Source: Psychrobacter immobilis (GTDB taxonomy: Bacteria > Pseudomonadota > Gammaproteobacteria > Pseudomonadales > Moraxellaceae). Taken from it: a DNA stretch of 64,000 bases. Positions within the stretch are counted from its first letter, which is position 1. Each line of letters opens with the position of its first letter. This document shows positions 17,047 to 28,316 of the stretch, in pieces. Location: positions 186,001 to 250,000 of the forward strand of contig NZ_CAJGZM010000004.1 in assembly GCF_904846175.1 (NCBI RefSeq), read 5' to 3'. The position numbers and the translations under genes are program-made. The notes under the pieces are model-generated. The model had not been told where the DNA came from. It searched no databases and saw only the letters and a program-made list of their open reading frames with translations.

Positions 17047-17830
17047 TTAAAAAAATTGAGTAGTTAGCTGCTTTTTAAGTAACTAGCTCTTATTTTTTAA
17101 GCAATTAGGTCTTGTTTTTCTGATTAAGACGACAATATTAACATCTTAAGCGATATTGTTGAGGAGCAGTGGCAAATCCGTCAGGGTAAGTAAGGCTCTA
17201 TTAACAATACGTTGCTTGTATGTAAGAAGACATGCTATATCGCGCGTCTCTCTATATAATTGAATATGGTAATATTGTTTAGTATTGCAGAGACTTATTG
17301 TTGTGAATCTGGTTCTTGTGAAGTAACAGATTTACAAAGATTTATTCTTCTAAAGGTAAAGTTACGATAAATGATAATAGATATTCATTACGTAAATACC
17401 TAGTATTGAACAAACAAACTATGGCGCCTAGCCTAGGCATGTTATTCTATACGGCAATGTATGTTTGGCGAAATAGACGCCATACTTTTACCATAGGAAG
17501 ACGTTTCAGTGAAAATAGCCAATTGATAGGCTAACTGAAAGAAAAGATAGTTGCTTAAAAACCTTATTATTAACAATTTGGTTATAGCTGATAGCATTAT
17601 ATATAAATTAATGTTGTGAAACGATGCGATTCAGAAAACTGACCGTTCACAAATAATTAGAATAGTAAGATTGGTATTGCCATCACGCTTTTTACCTTTA
17701 TATAGCTTTAGCATGCAATTGCCAAATAGCTTTTAATAGCAAAAAATGATGAACAACATACCTAATGTACAACGAATAACACAATAATAAGCACGATTCC
17801 ATTCATTTATCTATCAAATAGACGATTATT
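17047..17830. other. Non-coding region upstream of sucA
   Basis: About 780 bp without a convincing gene. It begins with a degenerate roughly 20-bp repeat in three copies (17060-17123). A 37-codon frame starts at ATG 17421 (to 17534) and overlaps the palindrome gcctag-c-ctaggc (17426-17438). The length and the preceding terminator indicate that sucA has its own promoter here, with a long leader or upstream control region; I cannot assign exact boxes. Confidence 0.5.
17060..17123. repeat. Degenerate ~20-bp tandem repeat, three units
   Basis: Units beginning gtagttagctgc, gtaactagctcttat and gcaattaggtcttgt each end in a T-rich tract. Identity between units is moderate, so this may be an old duplication. 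Confidence 0.4.
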
Positions 17831-20716
17831 ATGAATAGTATAACTAAAGAAGCAGCGAGCGTAGATCATACCGAACTGGCCGCTGATAATGCCAGTTACA
17901 TCGAAGCCCTCTATGAGCAATATCTAGACGATCCTAGTAGCGTTGATAGCGATTGGCAAGCGTATTTTCAACAATACAAATCACCAAACGATGCCGCGCA
18001 TAATGCCATTAAGGATCAGTTCTTGTTGCTAGCGCGTAATCAGACCGCTAATAAAGTCAACACTGAAACGTCTGGCGCTACTGCTGACAATTCAGGTAAC
18101 TGTGCCGACCCAAAACAAATGGGCGTGCAGCAACTGATTTCAGCGTACCGTCGCCGTGGTCATCGCCGCGCTAAGCTTGATCCTTTAGATCTACATCCAC
18201 GTGCAGAAGTGGAAGATTTGACCCTTGCTTATCACAACCTTTCAGAAGCTGACCTTGATACGGTATTCCCAACCAATGATTTAAATATTGGTAAGGATGA
18301 AGCGCCGCTACGTGAAATTATCGAAATCATGGAGCGCGTATACTGCCGTTTTATCGGTACTGAATATATGCACGTGACCACCAGCACTGAAAAACGCTGG
18401 ATGGAAAAATATCTCGAGAGCAATCTAGGGTATATTAAATTTGATATAGAAAAACGTTTATCTATTCTTGAGCGTTTAACCGCCGCCGAAGGCTTAGAGA
18501 AATATCTGGCTCGTAAATATACCGGCGTTAAACGTTTCGGTTTGGAAGGCGGTGAGAGTTTTATTCCTGCTATCAATGAAATCATCCAACGTGCTGGCGG
18601 TTATGGTACCAAAGAGATGGTCATTGGTATGGCTCACCGTGGGCGTTTGAATTTATTGGTCAATATCTTGGGTAAAAACCCTGCCGATTTGTTCGATGAG
18701 TTCGATGGTAAAGTACAGCCAGAAAAAGGCTCAGGCGACGTTAAATATCACAATGGTTTTTCATCGAACGTGATGACACCAGGTGGCGAGGCGCATTTAG
18801 CATTGGCGTTTAACCCATCGCACCTTGAGATTGTTGCACCTGTGCTACAAGGTTCGGTACGCGCGCGTCAAGTTCGTCGTAACGATCAGCCATTACAAGA
18901 TAACAAAACTGGTAATTCCGTATTGCCAATCGTTATTCATGGTGATGCCGCTTTTGCTGGGCAAGGTGTGGTACAAGAAACCTTCCAGATGTCACAAACT
19001 CGTGCTTATACCACGGGCGGTACGGTACATATTGTTATCAATAACCAAGTTGGTTTCACGACCAGCCGTCAAGAAGATGCGCGTTCAACTGAGTACTGTA
19101 CTGACGTGGCAAAAATGGTTCATGCACCTATTCTGCATGTAAACGGTGATGACCCTGAGTCAGTGGTATTTGCTGCTCAGTTAGCGCTTGATTACCGTCA
19201 CGAATTTGATAAAGACATTATTATTGATTTGTTCTGCTATCGCCGTAACGGTCATAATGAAGCCGATGAGCCATCAGCGACTCAGCCATTGATGTACGCG
19301 GTGATTAAAAAATTACCAACGACCCGTACTATTTATGCGCAAAAGCTAATTGAAGAAGGTCTGCTGAGTAAAGAAGATGAAACTCGCTTAGAAGATGAAT
19401 ACCGTGAGTCTTTAGACCGCGGCGAATATGTTGCCAACTCTTTAGTCAGTCAGCCTAACGAAGAGCTGTTTGTCGATTGGAAACCTTATCTAGGTCATGA
19501 CTTGGTCGATGATTGGGATACCAGTGTTGATATCGAAGTCCTAAAAGGTTATGGCCGCCGTATGGCAGAGATGCCAGAAGGCTATAAGTTACAACGTCAA
19601 GTACAAAAAGTGGTCGAACAACGCTTAGCCATGCAAACAGGTGAAGAGCCTTTAAACTGGGGTGCTGCCGAGACCCTAGCATATGCCTCACTAGTTGATA
19701 ACGATAAAGTGTTGGTACGTATTACGGGTGAAGATGTCGGTCGTGGTACCTTCTCGCATCGTCATAGTGAGCTATATAATATTGAAGATGGCAGCATGTA
19801 TGTGCCATTGGCGCATATCAGTGAGCAGCAAGCGCGCTTTGCCACTTATAACTCGTTGCTATCAGAAGAAGCAGTATTAGCATTCGAGTATGGTTATGCG
19901 ACCACAGTGCCAAATGCACTTGTCGTTTGGGAAGCGCAGTTCGGTGATTTCGTCAACGGCGCGCAAGTGGTGATTGACCAGTTCATCTCTAGTGGTGAGA
20001 CCAAGTGGCAGCGCGTTTGTGGTCTAACCATGCTGTTACCACATGGCTTTGAAGGTCAAGGTCCTGAGCATTCATCTGCTCGCCTTGAGCGCTTCTTGCA
20101 ATTATGTGCTGAAGACAATATGCAAGTGATTACCCCAACGACGCCAGCACAGATTTATCATGCGTTACGTCGCCAAGCGGTACGTCCGATTCGTAAACCA
20201 TTAATCGTTATGTCGCCGAAGAGCCTGCTACGTCATAAATTGGCGACTTCAAACCTAGAAGAGTTGGCAAACGGTAAGTTTGAAACGGTACTGCCAGAGA
20301 TGGATCAGCAAAATCCGGACAACGTGACGCGTATGGTGCTATGTGGCGGTAAAGTCTATTATGACTTGCTAGAGCAGCGCCGTGCATTAGGTCTTGAGCA
20401 TGTTGCTATCGTGCGTATTGAGCAGCTTTATCCATTACCAGAAAAACGTTTGATTGCTGAAATTGAAAAATATAGCAATTTGGCTGAGATCGTTTGGACA
20501 CAAGAAGAGCCATTGAACCAAGGTGCTTGGTATTATTTAGCGCCGCATATGTTCCGCATTGTCGTACCGCACCCAACCAAGGCGAAAGTCATGGAGCCAG
20601 TGGCGCGTCCTGCTAGTGCGGCACCAGCAACAGGTTCGGCAAAACTGCATGTCAAGCAGCAGCAAGATTTGATCGCTGGCGGTCTTGGAATTAGTGTAGA
20701 TGAGCTGTCCAAGTAA
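17831..20716 (+). CDS. sucA: 2-oxoglutarate dehydrogenase E1 component
   Basis: SucA decarboxylates 2-oxoglutarate with thiamine diphosphate and passes the succinyl group to the E2 lipoyl domain. The 961-residue length matches the family. Seen are the N-terminal SYIEALYEQYLDDPSSVDSDW-type E2-binding segment, RRRGHRRAKLDPL, the ThDP-binding region with MAHRGRLNLLVN and HGDAAFAGQGVVQET, and the C-terminal pyrimidine-binding domain with GEDVGRGTFSHRHS and LPHGFEGQGPEHSSAR. sucB follows after 162 bp. It starts the sucAB-lpdA-sucCD block. Confidence 0.98.
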   Translation: MNSITKEAASVDHTELAADNASYIEALYEQYLDDPSSVDSDWQAYFQQYKSPNDAAHNAIKDQFLLLARNQTANKVNTETSGATADNSGNCADPKQMGVQQLISAYRRRGHRRAKLDPLDLHPRAEVEDLTLAYHNLSEADLDTVFPTNDLNIGKDEAPLREIIEIMERVYCRFIGTEYMHVTTSTEKRWMEKYLESNLGYIKFDIEKRLSILERLTAAEGLEKYLARKYTGVKRFGLEGGESFIPAINEIIQRAGGYGTKEMVIGMAHRGRLNLLVNILGKNPADLFDEFDGKVQPEKGSGDVKYHNGFSSNVMTPGGEAHLALAFNPSHLEIVAPVLQGSVRARQVRRNDQPLQDNKTGNSVLPIVIHGDAAFAGQGVVQETFQMSQTRAYTTGGTVHIVINNQVGFTTSRQEDARSTEYCTDVAKMVHAPILHVNGDDPESVVFAAQLALDYRHEFDKDIIIDLFCYRRNGHNEADEPSATQPLMYAVIKKLPTTRTIYAQKLIEEGLLSKEDETRLEDEYRESLDRGEYVANSLVSQPNEELFVDWKPYLGHDLVDDWDTSVDIEVLKGYGRRMAEMPEGYKLQRQVQKVVEQRLAMQTGEEPLNWGAAETLAYASLVDNDKVLVRITGEDVGRGTFSHRHSELYNIEDGSMYVPLAHISEQQARFATYNSLLSEEAVLAFEYGYATTVPNALVVWEAQFGDFVNGAQVVIDQFISSGETKWQRVCGLTMLLPHGFEGQGPEHSSARLERFLQLCAEDNMQVITPTTPAQIYHALRRQAVRPIRKPLIVMSPKSLLRHKLATSNLEELANGKFETVLPEMDQQNPDNVTRMVLCGGKVYYDLLEQRRALGLEHVAIVRIEQLYPLPEKRLIAEIEKYSNLAEIVWTQEEPLNQGAWYYLAPHMFRIVVPHPTKAKVMEPVARPASAAPATGSAKLHVKQQQDLIAGGLGISVDELSK

Positions 20717-20766
20717 CGACTCGTTTACTTAACAGATTATATTTATATAAGATATATGAATCAGGC

Positions 20767-20832
20767 GATGACAGTCCGTACCGCGCATTACCATTGAAGT
20801 AAGGCAATTTAAAATGGTACTGACTGCTCATC
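20767..20832. other. Imperfect long inverted repeat between sucA and sucB
   Basis: gatgacagtccgtacc (20767-20782) pairs imperfectly with ggtactgactgctcatc (20816-20832). An alternative inner pairing taccatt / aatggta (20789-20795 with 20813-20819) competes with it. No T-run follows, so a processing or stability role is more likely than termination. Confidence 0.5.
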
Positions 20833-20878
20833 ACGACTTAATAATAAATAGTAATATCAATATCTAAGGAGTATATCG

Positions 20879-22126
20879 ATGGCTGAAATTAAAGCCCCCG
20901 TGTTTCCAGAATCGGTTGCCGATGGCACCATCGTGGAATGGCATGTCACTGAAGGTCAAGAAGTTAGCCGTGATGACTTATTGGCTGAAATCGAAACTGA
21001 TAAAGTGGTATTAGAAGTTGTGGCACCTGATCATGGTGTCGTAACCAGAATCGTTAAGCAAGTTGACGATACTGTTTTGTCTGACGAATTGATCGCAGAA
21101 TTTGAAGCAGGTGCTAGCGGTAGTACTGATAAAGGTGATGCTCCTGCAGTCGATCCAGACCAGCCAGCTGCGCCAGTACAACCAAAGCAAGGTACTGATG
21201 GCGGTGAGCCAGTCCAAGCAACAGATAAAAAAGATGAAGCGGATCATAAAGATCAAAGCCCTGCAGTCCGTAAAGCAGCGAAAGAGTCTGGCGTTGATCC
21301 TAAAGACGTTGAAGGCAGTGGTCGTGATGGTCGTGTGACCAAATCTGACATGGCAAACCCGACGCTAAAAGCGGACAGCTCTATCAAATCTGATAGCGGT
21401 CGTCCAGTCGCTGAATCAACAGGTGAGCGCACGGAAAAACGCGTACCAATGACGCGTCTACGTAAGACAGTCGCCAATCGTTTGCTAGCCGCTTCTCAAG
21501 AAACAGCGATGCTAACCACGTTTAACGAAGTCAATATGAAACCGTTGATGGACATGCGTGCTAAGTATAAAGAGCAGTTTGAAAAACGTCATGGCGTACG
21601 TTTAGGCTTTATGTCGTTATTTGTAAAAGCGGCGACCGAAGCGCTTAAACGTTTCCCAGCGGTCAACGCCTCACTAGATGGTGATGATATTGTTTATCAT
21701 GGCTATTATGATATCGGTGTTGCCGTATCTTCAGATCGTGGTTTGGTAGTTCCTGTATTGCGTGATGCCGATCGCATGAGCATGGCAGATGTTGAAGCCA
21801 AGATTCGTGAGTTGGGTGGTAAAGCACAGAAAGGTAAGCTTGGTCTAGATGAGATGACTGGTGGTACATTCACTATCTCAAACGGTGGCGTATTTGGTTC
21901 ACTCATGTCAACGCCAATCTTGAATCCACCGCAAACTGCTATCTTGGGTATGCATGCTATCAATGATCGTCCGATGGCAGTTGATGGTAAAGTTGAAATT
22001 CTACCAATGATGTATCTAGCACTTTCTTATGACCACCGTATGATTGATGGTAAAGAGGCAGTGCAGTTCTTAGTAACTATCAAAGAGTTGGTTGAAGATC
22101 CAACCATGTTGCTACTAGACCTTTAA
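20879..22126 (+). CDS. sucB: Dihydrolipoyllysine succinyltransferase (E2 of 2-oxoglutarate dehydrogenase)
   Basis: SucB forms the core of the 2-oxoglutarate dehydrogenase complex and transfers succinyl from the lipoyl arm to CoA. The 415-residue protein has one N-terminal lipoyl domain (lipoyl Lys42 in [11 protein letters not shown]), an Asp/Gln/Ala-rich flexible linker (about 80-125), an E3-binding domain ([20 protein letters not shown]), a second linker and the catalytic domain ending in [19 protein letters not shown] with the active-site His. An aaggag site precedes the ATG. lpdA lies 199 bp downstream. Confidence 0.98.
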   Translation: MAEIKAPVFPESVADGTIVEWHVTEGQEVSRDDLLAEIETDKVVLEVVAPDHGVVTRIVKQVDDTVLSDELIAEFEAGASGSTDKGDAPAVDPDQPAAPVQPKQGTDGGEPVQATDKKDEADHKDQSPAVRKAAKESGVDPKDVEGSGRDGRVTKSDMANPTLKADSSIKSDSGRPVAESTGERTEKRVPMTRLRKTVANRLLAASQETAMLTTFNEVNMKPLMDMRAKYKEQFEKRHGVRLGFMSLFVKAATEALKRFPAVNASLDGDDIVYHGYYDIGVAVSSDRGLVVPVLRDADRMSMADVEAKIRELGGKAQKGKLGLDEMTGGTFTISNGGVFGSLMSTPILNPPQTAILGMHAINDRPMAVDGKVEILPMMYLALSYDHRMIDGKEAVQFLVTIKELVEDPTMLLLDL

Positions 22127-22133
22127 GCCTATG

Positions 22134-22167
22134 AGCTTGTATTGGTAACCGCCGATACAAGCTTTTT
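22134..22167 (+). terminator. Terminator-like hairpin between sucB and lpdA
   Basis: A perfect 9-bp stem agcttgtat / atacaagct (22134-22142 with 22155-22163) is followed at once by a run of T, 8 bases after the sucB stop. It could reduce read-through into lpdA. Confidence 0.6.
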
Positions 22168-22316
22168 AACTTTGGACTAGATGATTGTGGTTTATCGATA
22201 AATAACGGATGTCTTTCCTAGCGTGTATTAACGATAGGATAAAATGTTCAGTTATTTGTTAATAGCTTAACTAATCATTTAAATGTTAAATAAAATTAGA
22301 AAGAAATTAGAAATAG

Positions 22317-23777
<1,461 letters not shown>

Positions 23778-23850
23778 TTTTTACAGATAAAATGATTTAA
23801 GTTCGTGCAATTAAAATCAAGACAATTTAAATAAATATCAAGTTTAACTA

Positions 23851-23894
23851 GATGGCGCGGCTGCTATCATTATTAAGGTAGCCGTCACGCCATC
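23851..23894. other. Bulged inverted repeat between lpdA and sucC
   Basis: gatggcg / cgccatc (7 bp) continues as cggct / agccg (5 bp) after a three-base bulge. The loop is 17 bases. There is no T-run, so it resembles the other stem-loops between genes of this block. Confidence 0.55.
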
Positions 23895-23969
23895 ATAAGT
23901 GCTCAGATATATTCTTCTAGCACTTGTTTTCACTTTTTATTAATTGTAAAAAAACAAAGGATACAATCA

Positions 23970-25136
23970 ATGAATTTACATGAGTATCAAGCAAAAGAGC
24001 TATTAAAAAGCTACGGTTTGCCCATTCAAGAAGGCATCATCGCCCATAACGGCGACGAAGCTGCTGCTGCTTTTGATAAAACACCAACTGACATTGCGGT
24101 TATTAAAGCGCAAGTTCATGCTGGTGGTCGCGGTAAAGCGGGCGGTGTTAAATTAGTTAAAACTCGTGAAGAAGCTAAGGAAGTCGCTGATGCGCTTATC
24201 GGTACCAATCTGGTTACGTTCCAGACTGACGCTGATGGCCAACCAGTAAACTTTGTATTGGTTGCAGAAGATATGTACCCAGTACAAACTGAGCTATATC
24301 TTGGCGCGGTTGTTGACCGTTCTACGCGTCGCGTGACTTTCATGGCATCAACTGAAGGTGGCGTTGATATTGAAGAAGTAGCCAACGAAACGCCAGAAAA
24401 AATCTTTAAAGTAAGCGTCGATCCATTAGTGGGTCTAATGCCTTACCAAGCACGTGAAGTGGCATTTAAACTGGGTCTTGAAGGCAAACAAATCAACCAG
24501 TTTGTAAAATTAATGAGCGGTGCTTATAAAGCATTCGTTGAAAACGACATTGATTTACTTGAGATTAACCCATTAGCGGTTCGTGAAAACGGCGAAATCG
24601 TTTGTGTCGATGGCAAAATTGGTATCGATTCAAACGCCCTATATCGTTTGCCTAAAATCGCTGCGCTACAAGACAAAACGCAAGAGAATGAGCGTGAACT
24701 GAAAGCGGCTGAATTTGACCTAAACTATGTTGCCCTAGAAGGTAACATCGGTTGTATGGTCAACGGTGCTGGTCTTGCAATGGCGACCATGGACATCATC
24801 AAACTGTATGGCGGCAAACCTGCTAACTTCTTGGACGTTGGCGGCGGTGCAACCAAAGATCGCGTTGTTGAAGCGTTCAAAATCATTCTAGAAGACAGCA
24901 GTGTAGAAGGTGTGCTAATCAACATCTTTGGCGGTATCGTACGTTGTGACATGATTGCAGAAGCCATTATCGCTGCGGTTAAAGAAGTCGACGTAAAAGT
25001 ACCGGTAGTTGTACGTCTAGAAGGTAATAACGCTGAATTAGGCTTACAGATTCTAGAAGAATCTGGTTTGAAATTGACTTCAGCCCAAGGCCTAGCAGAC
25101 GCGGCGCAAAAAATTGTCGATGCGGTTAAAGCCTAA
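23970..25136 (+). CDS. sucC: Succinyl-CoA synthetase beta subunit (ADP-forming)
   Basis: SucC with SucD interconverts succinyl-CoA and succinate with substrate-level phosphorylation. The 388-residue protein begins with the ATP-grasp signature [18 protein letters not shown], contains the nucleotide-binding [15 protein letters not shown] stretch and the Mg-binding LEINPLAV, and ends in the CoA-ligase domain with [16 protein letters not shown]. Length is normal. sucD follows 181 bp later; this gap holds only short repeats such as aagcgtgatg twice and no strong hairpin. Confidence 0.98.
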   Translation: MNLHEYQAKELLKSYGLPIQEGIIAHNGDEAAAAFDKTPTDIAVIKAQVHAGGRGKAGGVKLVKTREEAKEVADALIGTNLVTFQTDADGQPVNFVLVAEDMYPVQTELYLGAVVDRSTRRVTFMASTEGGVDIEEVANETPEKIFKVSVDPLVGLMPYQAREVAFKLGLEGKQINQFVKLMSGAYKAFVENDIDLLEINPLAVRENGEIVCVDGKIGIDSNALYRLPKIAALQDKTQENERELKAAEFDLNYVALEGNIGCMVNGAGLAMATMDIIKLYGGKPANFLDVGGGATKDRVVEAFKIILEDSSVEGVLINIFGGIVRCDMIAEAIIAAVKEVDVKVPVVVRLEGNNAELGLQILEESGLKLTSAQGLADAAQKIVDAVKA

Positions 25137-25317
25137 GTCTTTAATATAAGTCGTTAACATAAGCGTGATGCTATTAATCAGTACGCGCTTAAACAAACGC
25201 TTAAGCATTACAGTCAAAGCGTGATGGCAGTTTTTAGTATGAGCATTAATCGTTAACATTTAACGACAGATGAGCTAGCAAACTGCTATTGCAAGACAAC
25301 CGAATAAGGAAAAAATA

Positions 25318-26193
25318 ATGAGTGTATTAATTGATAAAGATACCAAAGTATTGGTACAAGGTTTTACCGGTAAGAACGGTACATTCCACTCTGAACAAGC
25401 GATCGAATACGGCACTAAAGTTGTTGGCGGCGTAACCCCAGGTAAAGGCGGTCAAACGCACCTAGGTTTACCAGTATTTAACACCATGGCGGAAGCGATG
25501 GAAGCGACCCAAGCCGACGCATCTGTTATCTATGTACCAGCACCATTTGTACTAGATTCTATCGTTGAAGCGGTTGATGCCGGCGTGAAATTGATTGTTG
25601 TGATCACTGAAGGCGTACCGACTATCGATATGCTAAAAGCCAAGCGTTATATCGAAGAAGCAGACGGCGTCCGTATGGTTGGTCCAAACTGCCCAGGCGT
25701 TATCACTCCAGGTCAGTGCAAAATCGGCATCATGCCAGGTCATATCCATTTGCCAGGTAAAGTGGGTATCATCTCACGCTCTGGTACCTTGACTTATGAA
25801 GCCGTTGCACAGACCACTAAACTTGGTTTTGGTCAATCAACCTGTATCGGTATCGGTGGTGATCCGATTCCTGGTATGAATCAGATCGATGCGCTTAAAT
25901 TGTTCCAAGAAGATCCACAAACCGAAGCTATCATCTTAATCGGTGAAATCGGTGGTACTGCTGAAGAAGAAGCCGCTGCTTATATCAAAGAGCACGTGAC
26001 TAAGCCAGTAGTTGGTTATATCGCTGGTGTTACTGCGCCTGCCGGTAAGCGTATGGGTCATGCTGGTGCGATTATCTCTGGTGGTCAAGGTACTGCTGAA
26101 GAGAAATTTAAAGCTTTTGAAGACGCTGGTATTGCTTATACTCGCGATCCATCAAAAATCGGTGACAAGCTTAAAGAAGTTACCGGTTGGTAA
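25318..26193 (+). CDS. sucD: Succinyl-CoA synthetase alpha subunit
   Basis: SucD binds CoA and carries the phosphorylated histidine. The 291-residue protein has the CoA-binding Rossmann segment ([20 protein letters not shown]), [11 protein letters not shown], and the active-site His in [15 protein letters not shown]. An aaggaa site precedes the ATG. It closes the TCA block; a terminator lies about 50 bp downstream. Confidence 0.98.
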   Translation: MSVLIDKDTKVLVQGFTGKNGTFHSEQAIEYGTKVVGGVTPGKGGQTHLGLPVFNTMAEAMEATQADASVIYVPAPFVLDSIVEAVDAGVKLIVVITEGVPTIDMLKAKRYIEEADGVRMVGPNCPGVITPGQCKIGIMPGHIHLPGKVGIISRSGTLTYEAVAQTTKLGFGQSTCIGIGGDPIPGMNQIDALKLFQEDPQTEAIILIGEIGGTAEEEAAAYIKEHVTKPVVGYIAGVTAPAGKRMGHAGAIISGGQGTAEEKFKAFEDAGIAYTRDPSKIGDKLKEVTGW

Positions 26194-26239
26194 TTTAAGT
26201 ATTAATCGATAATCTAATACCGAAACGTCGTTGAAAAAA

Positions 26240-26275
26240 AACCAAGGCACCCCTACAATGGGGTGTCTTTTTTTA
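26240..26275 (+). terminator. Intrinsic terminator after sucD
   Basis: A stem pairing aggcacccc with ggggtgtct around a 6-base loop (one G-U pair) is followed by seven T residues. Confidence 0.85.
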
Positions 26276-26314
26276 TTCTTAAAATACCTTTTCTTTGACT
26301 AAAATGTAGAAATT

Positions 26315-27361
26315 ATGAAAAACAAGATATTGGTTACCGGCGGCGCTGGATATATCGGCTCACATACTTGTATAGCACTGCATCAGGCAGGCTATGATGT
26401 TGTGGTATATGACAATTTATCCAACAGTAGCATTGAGGCTATTAACCGTGCCTCCAAATTAGCAGGGCAGCCTATCGAATTTATCGAAGGCGATATTAGA
26501 GATGCTAAGCTACTCAAACAAGTATTTGCCGAACATGATTTCTTTGGTGTGATTCATTTCGCGGGTTTAAAGGCCGTTGGCGAATCCGTTGCCAAGCCAC
26601 TGCTGTATTATAATAATAATGTCAGTGGCACCATCATTTTATTAGAAGTCATGGCTGAAGCAAACGTTAAAAACCTCGTTTTTTCATCTTCTGCGACTGT
26701 TTACGGTGACCCTGAAGTATTGCCTATTGATGAGACATCGCCACGTTCTTGCACCAATCCTTATGGGCAAAGTAAGCTTACGGTCGAGCATATTTTACAA
26801 GACTTAGCTGCAACTAATGATGGCTGGAATCTTATTCCGCTTAGGTACTTTAATCCCGTAGGCGCTCACCCATCTGGACAAATTGGCGAAGATCCGAATG
26901 ATATTCCTAATAATTTAATGCCTTATATCTCGCAAGTCGCCGTTGGTAAGCTTGAAAAGCTCAGCATCTTTGGTAATGATTACCCTACTGTAGATGGTAC
27001 GGGTGTACGCGACTTTATCCATGTCACTGACCTTGCCCAAGGTCATGTTGCTGCGCTTAACTATCTACAGCAACAGGTAAGCTTAAGTCAAACAAGCTCA
27101 GTAGGGTTCTTACCTATTAACCTAGGAACGGGCAAAGGCACTTCAGTGTTAGAGTTGGTCACTGCTTTTTCTGAAGTATCGGGTCAAGATATTCCTTATC
27201 AGTTCGCTGCTCGTCGCGCCGGTGATATTGCCAGTTGCTATGCCAGTGCTGATAAAGCGAAAGACTTGTTAGGCTGGGAAGCAAAACTGTCTATCACTGA
27301 GATGTGTCAAGATACGTGGCGTTGGCAGAGTATGAATCCGGATGGGTATAACATCGCTTAG
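26315..27361 (+). CDS. galE: UDP-glucose 4-epimerase
   Basis: GalE interconverts UDP-glucose and UDP-galactose (some members also the N-acetyl forms) with tightly bound NAD+. The 348-residue extended SDR shows the NAD-binding motif VTGGAGYIGSHTCIAL, the Ser in SSSATVYGDPEVLP and the catalytic Tyr-Lys in NPYGQSKLTVEHIL, and a C-terminal substrate domain with YFNPVGAHPSG and DGTGVRDFIHVTDLA. It is followed by galU (64 bp) and pgi, so it probably supplies sugar nucleotides for envelope polysaccharide. Whether it also acts on UDP-GlcNAc cannot be settled by reading. Confidence 0.95.
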   Translation: MKNKILVTGGAGYIGSHTCIALHQAGYDVVVYDNLSNSSIEAINRASKLAGQPIEFIEGDIRDAKLLKQVFAEHDFFGVIHFAGLKAVGESVAKPLLYYNNNVSGTIILLEVMAEANVKNLVFSSSATVYGDPEVLPIDETSPRSCTNPYGQSKLTVEHILQDLAATNDGWNLIPLRYFNPVGAHPSGQIGEDPNDIPNNLMPYISQVAVGKLEKLSIFGNDYPTVDGTGVRDFIHVTDLAQGHVAALNYLQQQVSLSQTSSVGFLPINLGTGKGTSVLELVTAFSEVSGQDIPYQFAARRAGDIASCYASADKAKDLLGWEAKLSITEMCQDTWRWQSMNPDGYNIA

Positions 27362-27425
27362 ATTGCATAAAGACTATCTTTAAAGCTAGCTTTTATCTCA
27401 CACCTTTTAATACAGTTTAAAAATT

Positions 27426-28313
27426 ATGAAAAAAATCACCCATGCTGTTATTCCTGTTGCAGGCTTTGGCACACGTATGCTGCCATTATCGAAATCGGTG
27501 CCGAAAGAGTTATTGCCACTTGGCAATCGTCCTGCGATTCATTATGTCGTTGAAGAAGCGATTGCTGCTGGTATCGAGCATATTGTGTTGGTCGGTCATG
27601 CACAAAAAAACGCCATTGAAAATTACTTCGATATCAATGCTGAGCTGGATAACCAATTGCGTGCTAAAGGTAAAGATGAGCTAGCCGATAGCTTAAATTG
27701 GTTACCAGATGATGTGACGATCTCGATGATACGCCAAGGTAAACCATTAGGTTTGGGGCATGCAGTGCTTGCTGCGCGTCCAATCATAGGCATGAATGAT
27801 TTTGCCGTATTGCTTCCAGATGTGGTACTTGATCCGTTTACTACAGATATGACTACTGATAATTTAGCATTTATGATTGATGCCTTTGCGAAAGACAAGC
27901 ATTCGCAGATATTGGTGGATAAAGTCGCCGATGAAGAGGTGCATAAATACGGTATCGCTCAATTAAGCGAATCTGATAACAGTGTGCATCATGATATAGA
28001 TAATAAAGCAGATGCAAATACCAGCTTTGAAGTCGCGGGATTTGTAGAAAAGCCCAACTTAGCCGATGCACCTTCTAGATTGGCAGTGGTAGGGCGTTAT
28101 GTGTTTAGTAACCATATTTTTGATTATTTAGCAAATACCAAAGCATCAGTTGGCGGTGAGATTCAGCTGACCGACGCTATTGATGCCTTGATTAGTCAAT
28201 ATGGTGTCAATGTGACGACCATGCGCGGTGCCAGTTATGATGCCGGAGATATGCGCTCTTATATGCAGGCGTTTATTTATTTCGCGCAGCAGCAATTAGC
28301 AGATGAAGAGTAG
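27426..28313 (+). CDS. galU: UTP-glucose-1-phosphate uridylyltransferase
   Basis: GalU makes UDP-glucose from UTP and glucose 1-phosphate. The 295-residue protein has the nucleotidyltransferase signature IPVAGFGTRMLPLSKSVPKELLPL within the first 35 residues, RQGKPLGLGHAVLAARP, the metal-site LLPDVVLD, and the glycine-rich C-terminal EIQLTDAIDAL. The gene ends 3 bases before pgi starts, a tight coupling within the operon. Confidence 0.95.
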   Translation: MKKITHAVIPVAGFGTRMLPLSKSVPKELLPLGNRPAIHYVVEEAIAAGIEHIVLVGHAQKNAIENYFDINAELDNQLRAKGKDELADSLNWLPDDVTISMIRQGKPLGLGHAVLAARPIIGMNDFAVLLPDVVLDPFTTDMTTDNLAFMIDAFAKDKHSQILVDKVADEEVHKYGIAQLSESDNSVHHDIDNKADANTSFEVAGFVEKPNLADAPSRLAVVGRYVFSNHIFDYLANTKASVGGEIQLTDAIDALISQYGVNVTTMRGASYDAGDMRSYMQAFIYFAQQQLADEE

Positions 28314-28316
28314 TGC

